Shown: positions 16,444 to 26,350, counted from the first letter of the stretch. The stretch is 64,000 nucleotides of DNA from Inquilinus sp. KBS0705 (GCA_005938025.2 VCCI02000005.1:124001-188000); one strand, 5' to 3'. Notes: generated by a model from the letters alone, not told the origin. Made by a program: numbers and translations.

Positions 16444-19400
16444 ATGAAACTATTAAAAACCTTACTGCTTATAATGTTGCTAAGCAGTGCTTCCACTTTA
16501 TTCGCCCAAACACCCGGAGCACCGTTTAACTGGGCGGTACACTTTGCTGGCACAGGCGCTGGCGCATTTGCAACAGATGGGCCAGACAACGAAAACTCAC
16601 AAAGCCCAACCAGGCAAACTTCCGGGGAAACCCGGGTAACATCTTCTGTAAGTGACAACGATAACAATACTTACGTATTGCTTGAATTATGGGGGTCAGT
16701 TAAACTAGGTACAACTACTTACACAGCACCCAATGCAGCACACCACTCGGTGCCCATATTGATAAAATATAACAAAACCGGCACCTTTTTATGGGCACGG
16801 CCCCTTTACACCGCAGGCCGCAAAATGCTTCAGCGGGTAAAACTTACGCTTGATGCATCAAAAAATCCGGTTGTGGCCGGCACATATACCAACACAGATG
16901 CAGATGGGCCCGACATTACCCTAGGCAGTAAAACCATAACGGATTTAAGAGGTATTGTGGCTATCAAATTTAATGGCAATGGCTCGTGTTTGTATATAAA
17001 AACACTCGACCTTACCAAAACCAAGCCGCTGTACGTTAAGATGCTAGATGCCGATGCTGCTAACAATATATACATGGCCACTAGCCAGGATGCCCCATCT
17101 GAACAGGGAGCAATTGATCATACTGAACCTTTTTCGGACCAGCCCGGCGCAGTAAGAAAAATGAATGTCTCGTTGGGTTTAGTTTGGGAAAAAGGCTTAA
17201 GCAAAGCCGTGGATGTATTAGGCGGCAGCGTTAATGCTTCGGGCACTATGCTTATCGGCTTCAAATTAAGTTATCATAAAGACTTTGATACCGTAAATTA
17301 TATTATCGATAAAAAAGCATACTCGTGGCGGATGGAGCAAGAAGCTTTGTTGTATAATTTTAATGCTGCCGGTAAAGCAAATTTCACCACTATTTTTAAG
17401 AATAGTGAACTACCCGCGCCTTTGATAGACAATGCCGGCAACGGATATTTTATACAAGCAAATGCCTATGAGGAACAAATTGGTAAAAACCCATATGGCG
17501 TTGACGTGGACTTCAGGCTTGGAAAATCTCCAATCATAAAAATTGGAGCTAACGGCAGCCTTATTAGTAGTAAATACATTAATATTAACCTTACCCGAAA
17601 TGCCCTGCTTACTGTTAATAAGGTTAATGGCGAAGTGTACCTGGCTACTGACTTTACCGACAAATATTTTTACGACTCGCAAAAGACCGGGGCATTAGTA
17701 CACGGCGATTTTACGTTTTTTGCCGAAGATCACCTGCATTATATTGCTATGCTGAAATATAGCACCAACCTTACCGAAGCTGGGGGTCTTATATGCATTA
17801 AAAATGCCGCGGCTGTGGCTGTACCGTCATTATCGATTACCCCTACAGGCAACCTGGTACTGGCAGGTTTGGCAGGCCCTACTCCGCGGGATAGCCCGGA
17901 ATCGGGCCCGGCAGAGCCAATAACAATAGGCAACGCAACTTATAAGAGCGCTAATGAGTATGATGGCTTTTTGTTGTCTATTGATCCTAAAGGATTTGGC
18001 TTTACACCCACAACAACGTGGACAGGGAAAAGTGGCCAAAGTTGGGCCGTTGGCAGCAACTGGAACAATGGCGTACCTACGGTATTAAGCCATGCTATTA
18101 TACCCGCAGGCTTAACTAACTACCCTAAAATTTATCCAGCAGTGTTTTATGCAGGCATCCTTGAAATAGCTAACAAGGCAACCTTAACACTGCCGCAAAC
18201 CGTGCAGGTAAAAGGTATCATCCGCAACAACGGCGAGCTTACATACCTAACGGAAGGTGCTTTTTATTCAGATGTTGATATTGAAGGCAGCGGAGTAACC
18301 AACATAAACAGCAAAAATGAGCTTAACTGGGATGCAACTGCTATAATAAGGCAAAAACTGGTATTAAATAATATTGCACGCATAACTTTAAGTTCGGCCA
18401 TGACCGCTAACGAGATTCAAATGAATGGCGGCTCGATATTTACCGATCCTGATAAAGTGGACAATGCATCGGTAATTGTGTTAAGTGATTCGCCAGATGC
18501 GCTGAGCGGTTACAGCGCCGCACGTTTTATAAGCTCAACTATAACACGCGCGGTGGGTAATGAGGGAGCCTATACTTTCCCGGTTAAAAACGATATTTAC
18601 GCGCCGCTTACATTAAATTTTGCGGGCAATACCACAACCACTTCCATTACTTTAAAAATGGTGCCTCCGCCAAGTACACCCCAGTTTGGCAATACAAAAA
18701 TAAATGGTGTAGCTGTAAAATCTAACCTTTACTACTACAATTGGCAGGTTGAGCCTAATACCTACCAAAACGAAACCGGTACATTGGATGCCAAATTGGA
18801 AGTACCATTTTATCCGGGCATGCCGGCAACAAATCACATAGGATTTATACATAGCAACTACAATTATTCCTACACAGGTGCCGCCAACTGGCAGCAACCG
18901 CAGGTGGTTACCACCGGCAGTACCAAAACAGTAGTGGCAAAAATGAACGGGACCAATATACTTGCGCTAAGAATATTTTCATTAGCCGTTACCGATGCTG
19001 CCATTCCTGATCTTACTGCTTCTATCAGTTCGTTCTCGCCTGCATCCGGCGCAAAAGGTACCAGCGTAACTATAAAAGGCAGCAACTTTACCGGCACTAC
19101 CGCGGTTAGTTTTGGGGGCACGGCTGCCTCATCATTCACCGTAAATTCGGCTACCAGTATCACGGCGGTAATAGGTGATGGAAATACAGGTGCCATAGCA
19201 ATTAAAACACCAAAAGGCAATGCCAGCATAAACGGTTTTACCTACCTGCCTTTGCCGGAAGTTACGGCGTTTACACCCGCAAGTGCTAAAAAAGGCACTA
19301 CCGTTGCAATAAAGGGTAAAAACTTTACAGGCACCACTGCTGTTAGCTTTGGTAATACGCCTGCAGCATCATTTAAAGTATTATCAGCTACTACTATTTC

Positions 19401-19746
19401 TGCCGTGGTTGGCAATGGTGCTACCGGTAAAATTAGCGTAACCACACCGTATGGAAGTGATGCGATAGCCGGGTTTAACTACATATTAGCAGATAACACA
19501 TCAATAGCACCCTACCCTAATCCGTTTCAAAGCGTTTTATATGTAAATATTGGCAGCAAAGTGGTTACGGCAATGTCGGCCAGAGTATACAATATTTCCA
19601 GCGGCAAGGTAATCTATTCAAAAACACTAAGTAACCAATCCGGCGTTGTACCGTTGTATTTGTCGATGCTTAACGATGGCACCTACACGCTTAATATTAC
19701 GCTGGATGGAGTGCTCACCATGTACAAGATCATCAAGAAAAATTAA
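16444..19746 (+). CDS. T9SS-secreted protein with two IPT/TIG domains
   Basis: 1100 residues. Signal peptide 1-21 (TLFAQ); residues 25-510 are a beta-rich region resembling SBBP/beta-propeller-like repeats; about 520-850 follows with a TWTGKSGQSWAVGSNWNNG motif seen in Bacteroidota surface proteins. Two IPT/TIG Ig-like domains lie at about 859-935 and 939-1015 (FSPASGAKGTSVTIKGSNF and FTPASAKKGTTVAIKGKNF) and are clearly duplicated at DNA level. The last 80 residues are a type A T9SS sorting domain (PYPNPF...YNISSGKVIYSKTL...GTYTLNI). Function is unknown; surface adhesin or polymer-binding protein is likely. Confidence 0.85.
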   Translation: MKLLKTLLLIMLLSSASTLFAQTPGAPFNWAVHFAGTGAGAFATDGPDNENSQSPTRQTSGETRVTSSVSDNDNNTYVLLELWGSVKLGTTTYTAPNAAHHSVPILIKYNKTGTFLWARPLYTAGRKMLQRVKLTLDASKNPVVAGTYTNTDADGPDITLGSKTITDLRGIVAIKFNGNGSCLYIKTLDLTKTKPLYVKMLDADAANNIYMATSQDAPSEQGAIDHTEPFSDQPGAVRKMNVSLGLVWEKGLSKAVDVLGGSVNASGTMLIGFKLSYHKDFDTVNYIIDKKAYSWRMEQEALLYNFNAAGKANFTTIFKNSELPAPLIDNAGNGYFIQANAYEEQIGKNPYGVDVDFRLGKSPIIKIGANGSLISSKYININLTRNALLTVNKVNGEVYLATDFTDKYFYDSQKTGALVHGDFTFFAEDHLHYIAMLKYSTNLTEAGGLICIKNAAAVAVPSLSITPTGNLVLAGLAGPTPRDSPESGPAEPITIGNATYKSANEYDGFLLSIDPKGFGFTPTTTWTGKSGQSWAVGSNWNNGVPTVLSHAIIPAGLTNYPKIYPAVFYAGILEIANKATLTLPQTVQVKGIIRNNGELTYLTEGAFYSDVDIEGSGVTNINSKNELNWDATAIIRQKLVLNNIARITLSSAMTANEIQMNGGSIFTDPDKVDNASVIVLSDSPDALSGYSAARFISSTITRAVGNEGAYTFPVKNDIYAPLTLNFAGNTTTTSITLKMVPPPSTPQFGNTKINGVAVKSNLYYYNWQVEPNTYQNETGTLDAKLEVPFYPGMPATNHIGFIHSNYNYSYTGAANWQQPQVVTTGSTKTVVAKMNGTNILALRIFSLAVTDAAIPDLTASISSFSPASGAKGTSVTIKGSNFTGTTAVSFGGTAASSFTVNSATSITAVIGDGNTGAIAIKTPKGNASINGFTYLPLPEVTAFTPASAKKGTTVAIKGKNFTGTTAVSFGNTPAASFKVLSATTISAVVGNGATGKISVTTPYGSDAIAGFNYILADNTSIAPYPNPFQSVLYVNIGSKVVTAMSARVYNISSGKVIYSKTLSNQSGVVPLYLSMLNDGTYTLNITLDGVLTMYKIIKKN

Positions 19747-19751
19747 GATTC

Positions 19752-19788
19752 AACAAAAAAGCCGGGCATCATGTCCGGCTTTTTTGTT
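19752..19788. terminator. Bidirectional terminator between T9SS protein gene and metF
   Basis: 14-bp perfect stem (19752-19765 with 19775-19788), 9-nt loop, six A on one side and six T on the other. It sits between two convergent genes and reaches the metF stop. Confidence 0.9.
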
Positions 19789-20743
19789 AAAATATAGCTT
19801 CTGCTATTCGTTTTGTAGGGCCGGGGTTACCCATGGTATAAAAGTGCAGTACCGGCGCGCCAAATTTAACCAGCTCTTTGCATTGGTTTATCATCCACTC
19901 TATCCCTATATCTTTTACGTTTTTTTCCACCTTGCAATCGTGTATTGCGTCGCTTAAATCTTCGGGGATATCAATATGAAAGGTTTTTGACAGGTTAACC
20001 AATTGCTTGCTGGTAGTAATAGGTTTTAGCCCAGGTATAATAGGCACATTAATACCATTGGCCCGGCAGTTATTTACAAAATCAAAGTACTTTTGGTTAT
20101 CAAAAAACATTTGGGTCACTATAAAATTAGCGCCCATATCCACCTTTTGTTTTAGGTATTTAAAGTCGGTTTTTAGGTTTGGCGCTTCAAAATGTTTTTC
20201 GGGATACCCAGCTACGCCTATGCAGAAATCCGTTTTCATGATATCTTCATAGTTCTCGTGCAGGTATATGCCGTTGTTCATGTTTACTACTTGCTGCAAC
20301 AGGTCGGTGGCGTAGCAATGCCCGTTTGGTGTTGGCACAAATGATGAGTCGCCGCGGCGGGCATCGCCACGCAACACCAGCACATTTTCGATACCTAAAA
20401 ATTGCAGGTCAACAAGGCCATTTTCCGTCTCATCCTTAGTAAAGCCACCGCACAGTAAATGCGGCACGGTATCTACCTTATACTTATTCATGATAGCCGC
20501 GCAAATGGCTATAGTACCGGGGCGTTTGCGGTAGGCCAGTTTCTCTAACAAGCCGTTATCCTGCTCTTTATAAATATAATCCTCGCGCAGCGATGTTACA
20601 TCAATAAAAGGCGGCTTAAACTCCATCAGCGGGTCTATAGCATCATAAATACCTTGTATGCTTTGGCCTTTTAATGGCGGTATCAGTTCAAAAGAAAAAA
20701 GCGTTTTGCCGTTGGCATTTGCGATGTGTTCGGTAATTTTCAT
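19787..20743 (-). CDS. metF: 5,10-methylenetetrahydrofolate reductase
   Basis: 318 residues, full-length MetF (EC 1.5.1.20), a FAD TIM-barrel enzyme reducing methylene-THF to methyl-THF for methionine synthesis. Visible blocks are FSFELIPPLKG near the N-terminus, CGGFTKDETENGLVDLQFLGIENVLVLRGD and ANFIVTQMFFDNQKYFDFV. It follows metH by 85 bases on the same strand, so both probably answer to the SAM riboswitch ahead of metH. The metH-metF gap carries a GC-rich palindromic repeat that could reduce read-through. Confidence 0.95.
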   Translation of the reverse strand: MKITEHIANANGKTLFSFELIPPLKGQSIQGIYDAIDPLMEFKPPFIDVTSLREDYIYKEQDNGLLEKLAYRKRPGTIAICAAIMNKYKVDTVPHLLCGGFTKDETENGLVDLQFLGIENVLVLRGDARRGDSSFVPTPNGHCYATDLLQQVVNMNNGIYLHENYEDIMKTDFCIGVAGYPEKHFEAPNLKTDFKYLKQKVDMGANFIVTQMFFDNQKYFDFVNNCRANGINVPIIPGLKPITTSKQLVNLSKTFHIDIPEDLSDAIHDCKVEKNVKDIGIEWMINQCKELVKFGAPVLHFYTMGNPGPTKRIAEAIF

Positions 20744-20744
20744 T

Positions 20745-20830
20745 AGCCCCCTACCCCCTAAAGGGGGAATTTTGTTTTAGTTTCAAATATATAATTTATA
20801 ATGGCTCCCCTTCAGGGGCGGGGGGCTTTT
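20745..20830. repeat. GC-rich palindromic intergenic element between metH and metF
   Basis: Two local hairpins, CCCCCT..AGGGGG at the left and CCCCTTCAGGGG at the right, lie within an outer inverted repeat AGCCCCC...GGGGGGCT. The core is AT-rich. The form matches the CCCCCTxxCCCCCTAAAGGGGG elements scattered in Bacteroidota genomes. It touches the metH stop codon. Confidence 0.7.
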
Positions 20831-23800
20831 AATAATTAATATTCGGCCCAAGCCATCTTTCAACAGTATCAACGCTCATATTTTTGCGTTCCGCGTAATC
20901 TTCTACCTGGTCTTTGCTGATCTTGCCAAGCCCGAAATATCTTGCCTGCGGGTGCGCAAAGTAAAACCCGCTTACGGATGCGGCCGGTGTCATGGCCAGG
21001 CTTTCGGTAAGGTGCATACGGGCGTTGTCTTCGGCCTTCAGTATTTCAAACAAAGTTGTTTTTTCGGTATGATCCGGGCAGGCGGGATAACCCGGCGCCG
21101 GGCGTATACCCTGATATTCTTCCTTTATCAATTCCTCGGTGCCTAATTGCTCGCCTTTACTGTAGCCCCAGTATTCTTTACGTACTAACTCGTGCATTTT
21201 TTCGGCAAATGCCTCGGCGAAGCGGTCGGCAAGGGCTTTAGCCATAATGCTGTTATAATCGTCGTGGTCGGCTTCAAATTCGGCCACCAGTTCGTCGCAG
21301 CCAATACCGGTAGTTACGGCAAAGCCACCCCAGTAATCAGGCACTCCGCTGCCCTTAGGGGCGATAAAATCTGCCAGGGCATAATAGGGCTCGCCTTTGG
21401 CCTTTTCGGCCTGCTGGCGCAGTGTATGGATGCGGGTGAGCAAATGTTTGCGCGTATCATCAGTATATATCTCAATATCGTCGCCTACGCTATTGGCGGG
21501 CCAAAAACCTATCACACCATTGGCACGAAGTAATTTTTGGTCGACGATCCTTTTTAACAATAACTGCGCATCATCAAAAAGCTTTTTGGCCTCAACGCCT
21601 ACATACTTATCGTTAAATATCTTCGGATAACTGCCCCTTAACTCCCAGGTATGGAAAAAAGGCGTCCAGTCGATATAAGGCACCAGTTCCTCCAGCGGGT
21701 AGGCTTCAAAAATTTTGGTGCCGGTAATGGCAGGTTTCGGCGCTACATCACCATCCAGGCTGATCTGGAATTTACCGGCGCGGGCCTCTTCGATACTTAC
21801 AAAACGCTTATCCGATTTTTTGTTCAGGTGTGCCTCGCGGGCTTTGGCATATTCGTCTTTTATGCCTTGTATATAGGCATCCCGGCCATCCTTATTCATC
21901 AGGCTACTGCAAACTGTTACGCTGCGAGATGCATCTAACACGTGTATAGCAGGGCCCGAATAGTTTGGTGCTACCTTTACCGCCGCATGTATGCGCGATG
22001 TGGTAGCCCCGCCAATAATAAGCGGAATGGTAAATTCCTGGCGTTCCATCTCTTTGGCAAAGTGCACCATCTCATCTAACGACGGGGTGATCAAACCACT
22101 TAGGCCTATAATATCTACATCGTGTTTTTTTGCTTCTTCGATAATGCGCTGGGCTGGTACCATCACCCCAAGGTCTATCACCTCGAAGTTATTACACGCC
22201 AGCACCACGCCCACTATATTTTTACCAATATCGTGCACATCACCCTTAACGGTGGCCATTAATACTTTACCCGCGTTGGCACGGCTGCCGCTGCTATCTT
22301 CGCCGGCATCAATTACACGTTGTTTTTCCAGCTCGATAAAAGGCAATAAATAAGCCACCGCCTTTTTCATTACACGGGCGGATTTTACCACCTGCGGCAA
22401 AAACATTTTACCGGCGCCAAACAGGTCGCCTACTACGTTCATGCCATCCATTAGCGGGCCTTCTATTACCTCTAAAGGTTTGGCGAATTTTTGTCGGGCC
22501 TCTTCTACGTCATCGTCCAGGTATTCAATAATTCCTTTTACCAACGCATGCGATAGTCGTTCTTCTACAGTCCCTTTGCGCCATTCCTCATCGCGTACTA
22601 TCTCTTTACCTTTGCTTTTTATGGTATCTGCAAACTCTACTAATCGCTCGGTAGCGTCATCGCGGCGGTTTAGTAGTACGTCTTCCACCAGCTCCAGCAG
22701 ATTCTTTGGTATCTCCTGGTATACTTCCAGCATACCGGCATTTACAATACCCATATCTAAACCAGCCTTTATGGCATGGTAAAGGAAAGCCGAGTGCATG
22801 GCCTCGCGCACCACATTATTACCACGGAACGAGAACGAAATATTACTTACCCCACCGCTTACTTTGGCGTAAGGCAGGTTTTGTTTTATCCAGCGGGTGG
22901 CTTCAATAAAGTCTACCGCATAGTTGTTGTGCTCCTCTAAACCGGTAGCTACGGTTAATATATTCGGGTCGAAGATGATATCCTGCGGAGGGAAACCAAC
23001 TTCATCAACCAAAATACGGTAGCTGCGCTCGCATATCTCTTTACGGCGCTCCAGCGAATCGGCCTGGCCAGTTTCGTCAAAGGCCATAACAACTGCGGCG
23101 GCACCGTAGCTTAATATTTTGCGGGCGTATTCTTTAAATTTCTCCTCGCCTTCTTTTAGCGAGATAGAATTTACGATACCCTTGCCTTGTAAACATTTTA
23201 GTCCCGCCTCGATCACCGTCCATTTTGATGAATCTATCATGATGGGCAGTTTGGCAATATCCGGCTCGCTGGCAACAAGGTTCAGGAATTTCACCATCAC
23301 CGCTTCCGAGTCTATCATGCCCTCGTCCATGTTGATATCGATAACCTGCGCGCCGCCTTCAACTTGTTGCAAAGCAACGGTTAAGGCAGCCTCGTAATCT
23401 TCGGCAAGGATGAGTTTAGAGAATTTTGGCGACCCGGTGATATTGGTACGCTCGCCTATGTTTACAAAATTCGTTTCGGGGGTTAGGGTAACAGCTTCCA
23501 GGCCACTTAAGCGCAAATAAGGCTCAATATAGGGTAACTGTCGCGGCGGGTATTTCGCAGCCTTATCGGCTATGCACTTAATGTGCTCAGGCGTAGTACC
23601 GCAACAACCGCCAACTATATTTACCAGCCCGGCTTTTATAAAATCGTCAACCTGGTGGGCAGTTTCGTGCGGGGTTTCGTCATAAGCGCCAAATTCGTTT
23701 GGTAAGCCTGCATTAGGGTAGGCAGATATGTATACGCCGGCCTTTTCGGAAAGTTCCTCTAAATGGGGCCTCATCTCTTTGGCTCCCAAAGCGCAGTTTA

Positions 23801-24548
23801 AACCAACTGATAACAGATTGGCATGGCTGATAGAATTCCAAAAAGCCTCCACCGTTTGGCCCGAAAGCGTGCGGCCCGATGCATCGGTTATGGTACCGCT
23901 TATCATAATGCCGCCGGTATCTCTAAAGGCCGGGTAATCTTTTCCGGCTGCTTTGCACTCGTCTTTATAACGCTGTATGGCAAACAGTGCCGCCTTGGCG
24001 TTAAGGGTATCAAATATGGTTTCTACCAGCAATACGTCCGATCCGCCGTCTACGAGTCCTCTCACCTGTTCGTAGTAGGCTTGGGCAAGGTCGTCAAAAG
24101 TAACAGCACGGTAACCCGGGTCGTTTACATCGGGCGACAGCGATGCCGTGCGGTTAGTTGGACCAACTGCACCGGCTACAAAGCGTGGCTTGGCAGGATT
24201 TTTAGCGGTGTATTCGTCGGCTACTTCGCGGGCTATGCGGGCACCTTCGTAGCTTAGTTCGTAGTCCAGTTCTTCCAGGCGATAATCTGCAAGGGATATG
24301 CGCTGGGTGCTAAAGGTGTTGGTTTCTATAATATCCGCACCGGCATCCAGGTATTCGGCATGGATGGCCTTTATCACATCGGGGCGGGTAATGTTCAGCA
24401 GGTCGTTGTTACCTTTCAGGTCCGATGCATGGTCGCGAAAACGCTCTCCGCGGAAATCCTCCTCGGTAAGTTCGTACCGCTGTATCATGGTACCCATTGC
24501 TCCGTCAATAACCAATATACGCTTCTGTAATTCTTTTCTAATATCCAT
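20829..24548 (-). CDS. metH: Cobalamin-dependent methionine synthase
   Basis: 1239 residues from the ATG at 24548 (MDIRKELQ); an ATG 11 codons upstream would add a non-conserved stretch. All four modules are present: homocysteine-binding (about 1-330, zinc Cys in GLNCALG and GGCCGT), pterin-binding (about 355-610), cobalamin-binding (about 650-900, His772 in DVHDIGKNI) and AdoMet reactivation domain (about 920-1230, RPAPGYPACPDHTEK). It transfers methyl from methyl-THF to homocysteine (EC 2.1.1.13). Preceded by an S-box riboswitch and followed by metF. Confidence 0.97.
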   Translation of the reverse strand: MDIRKELQKRILVIDGAMGTMIQRYELTEEDFRGERFRDHASDLKGNNDLLNITRPDVIKAIHAEYLDAGADIIETNTFSTQRISLADYRLEELDYELSYEGARIAREVADEYTAKNPAKPRFVAGAVGPTNRTASLSPDVNDPGYRAVTFDDLAQAYYEQVRGLVDGGSDVLLVETIFDTLNAKAALFAIQRYKDECKAAGKDYPAFRDTGGIMISGTITDASGRTLSGQTVEAFWNSISHANLLSVGLNCALGAKEMRPHLEELSEKAGVYISAYPNAGLPNEFGAYDETPHETAHQVDDFIKAGLVNIVGGCCGTTPEHIKCIADKAAKYPPRQLPYIEPYLRLSGLEAVTLTPETNFVNIGERTNITGSPKFSKLILAEDYEAALTVALQQVEGGAQVIDINMDEGMIDSEAVMVKFLNLVASEPDIAKLPIMIDSSKWTVIEAGLKCLQGKGIVNSISLKEGEEKFKEYARKILSYGAAAVVMAFDETGQADSLERRKEICERSYRILVDEVGFPPQDIIFDPNILTVATGLEEHNNYAVDFIEATRWIKQNLPYAKVSGGVSNISFSFRGNNVVREAMHSAFLYHAIKAGLDMGIVNAGMLEVYQEIPKNLLELVEDVLLNRRDDATERLVEFADTIKSKGKEIVRDEEWRKGTVEERLSHALVKGIIEYLDDDVEEARQKFAKPLEVIEGPLMDGMNVVGDLFGAGKMFLPQVVKSARVMKKAVAYLLPFIELEKQRVIDAGEDSSGSRANAGKVLMATVKGDVHDIGKNIVGVVLACNNFEVIDLGVMVPAQRIIEEAKKHDVDIIGLSGLITPSLDEMVHFAKEMERQEFTIPLIIGGATTSRIHAAVKVAPNYSGPAIHVLDASRSVTVCSSLMNKDGRDAYIQGIKDEYAKAREAHLNKKSDKRFVSIEEARAGKFQISLDGDVAPKPAITGTKIFEAYPLEELVPYIDWTPFFHTWELRGSYPKIFNDKYVGVEAKKLFDDAQLLLKRIVDQKLLRANGVIGFWPANSVGDDIEIYTDDTRKHLLTRIHTLRQQAEKAKGEPYYALADFIAPKGSGVPDYWGGFAVTTGIGCDELVAEFEADHDDYNSIMAKALADRFAEAFAEKMHELVRKEYWGYSKGEQLGTEELIKEEYQGIRPAPGYPACPDHTEKTTLFEILKAEDNARMHLTESLAMTPAASVSGFYFAHPQARYFGLGKISKDQVEDYAERKNMSVDTVERWLGPNINY

Positions 24549-24688
24549 TTTTATGATTCCACCGATTTTTGATGATTTCACAGATCATTCATAATAATTA
24601 AACCGGTCAATCGGTGTAATCAAATACAATCTGTGTAATCGCAAAAAAGCTTATTTCGAAAAGTCGGGCGGGCAATTATTGACTTTCA

Positions 24689-24798
24689 CTTATCTGTCTC
24701 AAATCAATTGTTGTTGATCTGAGTAGAATGTAGCACCTTGTTAAGTAACAGGTTGCTAAGACATCGCAGGGTCTAATCCCTCCGTCTTTCTCCATAAG
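24689..24798 (-). ncRNA. SAM-I (S-box) riboswitch upstream of metH
   Basis: Read leftward, every S-box landmark is in order: P1 CTTAT (24794-24798) with ATAAG (24689-24693); P2 AAGAC/GTCTT enclosing GAGGGATTAGACCC; the core TTAGCAACC; P3 CCTGTTACTTAACAAGG; core AAGGTGCTACATTC; P4 CTCAGATCAA/TTGATTTGAG with loop CAACAA. This aligns element by element with the yitJ-type S-box. About 140 bases separate it from the metH start. No clear downstream T-run terminator was found, so control may act on translation or by another fold. Confidence 0.92.
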
Positions 24799-24803
24799 CA
24801 TTA

Positions 24804-24811
24804 CAAATATG
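24804..24811 (-). promoter_or_regulatory. Promoter -7 element for the SAM riboswitch/metH transcript
   Basis: Read leftward, CATATTTG (one mismatch to TAnnTTTG) with TTG 20 bp upstream. The predicted start, near 24797-24800, coincides with the 5' end of the riboswitch P1 stem, which supports both calls. Confidence 0.6.
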
Positions 24812-24880
24812 AATATTAATGTTGTATTGTGCAATAGGTGCATAGCACGCCGCATTGAAGTTGCCTTATGACAACTTTAT

Positions 24881-24911
24881 AAAAAAAGCCACCCGGTATG
24901 CGGATGGCTTT
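24881..24911 (-). terminator. Terminator after Bax-inhibitor-1 family gene
   Basis: Read leftward, AAAGCCATCCG pairs with CGGGTGGCTTT and is followed by a T-run (seven T). Confidence 0.8.
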
Positions 24912-24930
24912 CTGATTGAAATATTGTTTA

Positions 24931-25662
24931 TTATCTTCTGTTGCCAAATATTCGCAACATAGATACAAATAGATTGATAAAAGTAGTATAAAGGATGTAA
25001 GCCCCAATTATTACTAACTTTTTAGACTCGGCCGATCCATATTCTAAACCCTCGCCTATTCGCTTTAATTTTTGGATATAAAACGCCGTTAAACCTATCA
25101 TAGTTGCAACAAACACAAAACTAATTATATAATCAAGCTGTGAGCTGCCGATAAAGAAATTGACTAAACCAACAACGAATGCTCCGATAAATAGCATATA
25201 AAGTATTGTGCCGAATTTTGAAAGATCCATTGTGGTTTTATACCCTCCAACAGCCATAATGCCAAAAATCAACGAAGCGCTTAAAAACACTGCCCCTATT
25301 GACCCGGCAGTATATATAAGGCCAAGAATACTTAATGTAACACCAATAGCAGCTGAATAGCCAAAGAAAAGCGCAATCATAACCGGATAGGATATACGGT
25401 TAAAACCAAAATTAAGTACTAGATTAAAGGCAAGAGGCGAAAACACGGCAACATATCCTAAGGTTGTAAATCCGCCAACTACTGGATCAATGATTAAATT
25501 CATTAGCCAGGCATTCGAAAAAAATTCAAAAGCGACCAGTGCTGAAACGCCCAATGCAACAAACATCCATGTAAATACTTTTCCTAAATATTTCCGGGCA
25601 GCTGCATCATCTCCTATTTGAATTACATTATCGTAAGTGTAATCAGTTGTTTTAGTTTCCAT
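24931..25662 (-). CDS. Bax inhibitor-1/YccA-family membrane protein
   Basis: 243 residues with about seven membrane helices, starting after a short polar N-terminus (MSKTxx-like, here METKTTDYTYDN). Family signs are ARKYLGKVFTWMF in the first helix region and the paired helices ending FLSASLIFGIMAVGGYKTTMDLSKFGTIL. BI-1 family proteins are inner-membrane pH-sensitive calcium-leak channels or FtsH-modulating factors; the bacterial role is poorly defined. The gene is more A/T-rich than the metH region. Monocistronic, with its own terminator. Confidence 0.85.
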   Translation of the reverse strand: METKTTDYTYDNVIQIGDDAAARKYLGKVFTWMFVALGVSALVAFEFFSNAWLMNLIIDPVVGGFTTLGYVAVFSPLAFNLVLNFGFNRISYPVMIALFFGYSAAIGVTLSILGLIYTAGSIGAVFLSASLIFGIMAVGGYKTTMDLSKFGTILYMLFIGAFVVGLVNFFIGSSQLDYIISFVFVATMIGLTAFYIQKLKRIGEGLEYGSAESKKLVIIGAYILYTTFINLFVSMLRIFGNRR

Positions 25663-25772
25663 TTTTAATCAGGATTATTTTAGTACGAATATAGTTGTTT
25701 TAGCTTGAAAACGTTATAAAGCCAATAAATGTTGTAGGTATTAATAAAGCTTACAATTGGATGTAGCATATG

Positions 25773-26339
25773 CTAATTTAAGCGTTTTTGAAGCTGCTCT
25801 TCTACCTTTTTAAATACTTGCAATGGTTTAAGCGCGCGCCAGTTCAGCTCGTCCAGCTGGCCGCCAAAGTTAATGTAATAATCAATGTTACTATTTTTAA
25901 ATTCGGCTATTACGTGCGGCTGAAAGTTAACGCCGGCTATCCAGCCATCCTCAACCTCCTGAAACCATTCCTCGTAGTAGCAATCGTCTGACGAGTGAAA
26001 GTTGAGCACATTTTCGCCTATCAGCACAAACTTGTTTACGCCCTGGTCTATCATCAAATCGTACAACTCCCGCTTCATCAACATTATATCGTTGTTAATG
26101 GCATCGTTCCATTCGCCTATAAACTCTATAATGCTATACCCCCGGTCATAATCAACAAACAATATTTTCAGGTACAGTGTGTTTGATCCAAATGAATCCC
26201 ACTGCGGATGCAACAGGTAATTATATATCTGCTTATCAAATTCAAACTCGTTGTATTGCGTTGCATAAAAAGGCGAGTACTCGTCTTCTGCTGCTACATA
26301 ATCATCGCGCCATTTGTAATATGGTTCTATCTCGTGCAT
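25773..26339 (-). CDS. Conserved hypothetical protein
   Basis: 188 residues, acidic and aromatic-rich (many Tyr, Trp, Asp), with no signal peptide or membrane segment. No domain recognised; the pattern GVNKFVLIGENVLNFHSSDDCYYEEW suggests an alpha/beta fold. The start at 26339 lies 11 bases after the stop of the DUF4240-like gene, so this is the third gene of the murQ operon. Similar proteins appear to be restricted to Bacteroidota, from memory only. Function unknown. Confidence 0.65.
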   Translation of the reverse strand: MHEIEPYYKWRDDYVAAEDEYSPFYATQYNEFEFDKQIYNYLLHPQWDSFGSNTLYLKILFVDYDRGYSIIEFIGEWNDAINNDIMLMKRELYDLMIDQGVNKFVLIGENVLNFHSSDDCYYEEWFQEVEDGWIAGVNFQPHVIAEFKNSNIDYYINFGGQLDELNWRALKPLQVFKKVEEQLQKRLN

Positions 26340-26350
26340 TTGTCCTCTTC

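Noticed and set aside
22441..22782. Ser/Thr-rich open frames on the + strand across 20950-24590
   Set aside because: All are antisense shadows of metH, whose domains are continuous over the whole stretch.
24816..25007. 63-residue reading frame on the minus strand with a hydrophobic start
   Set aside because: It overlaps the 3' end of the Bax-inhibitor-1 gene in another frame and runs across its terminator; no promoter or conservation sign.
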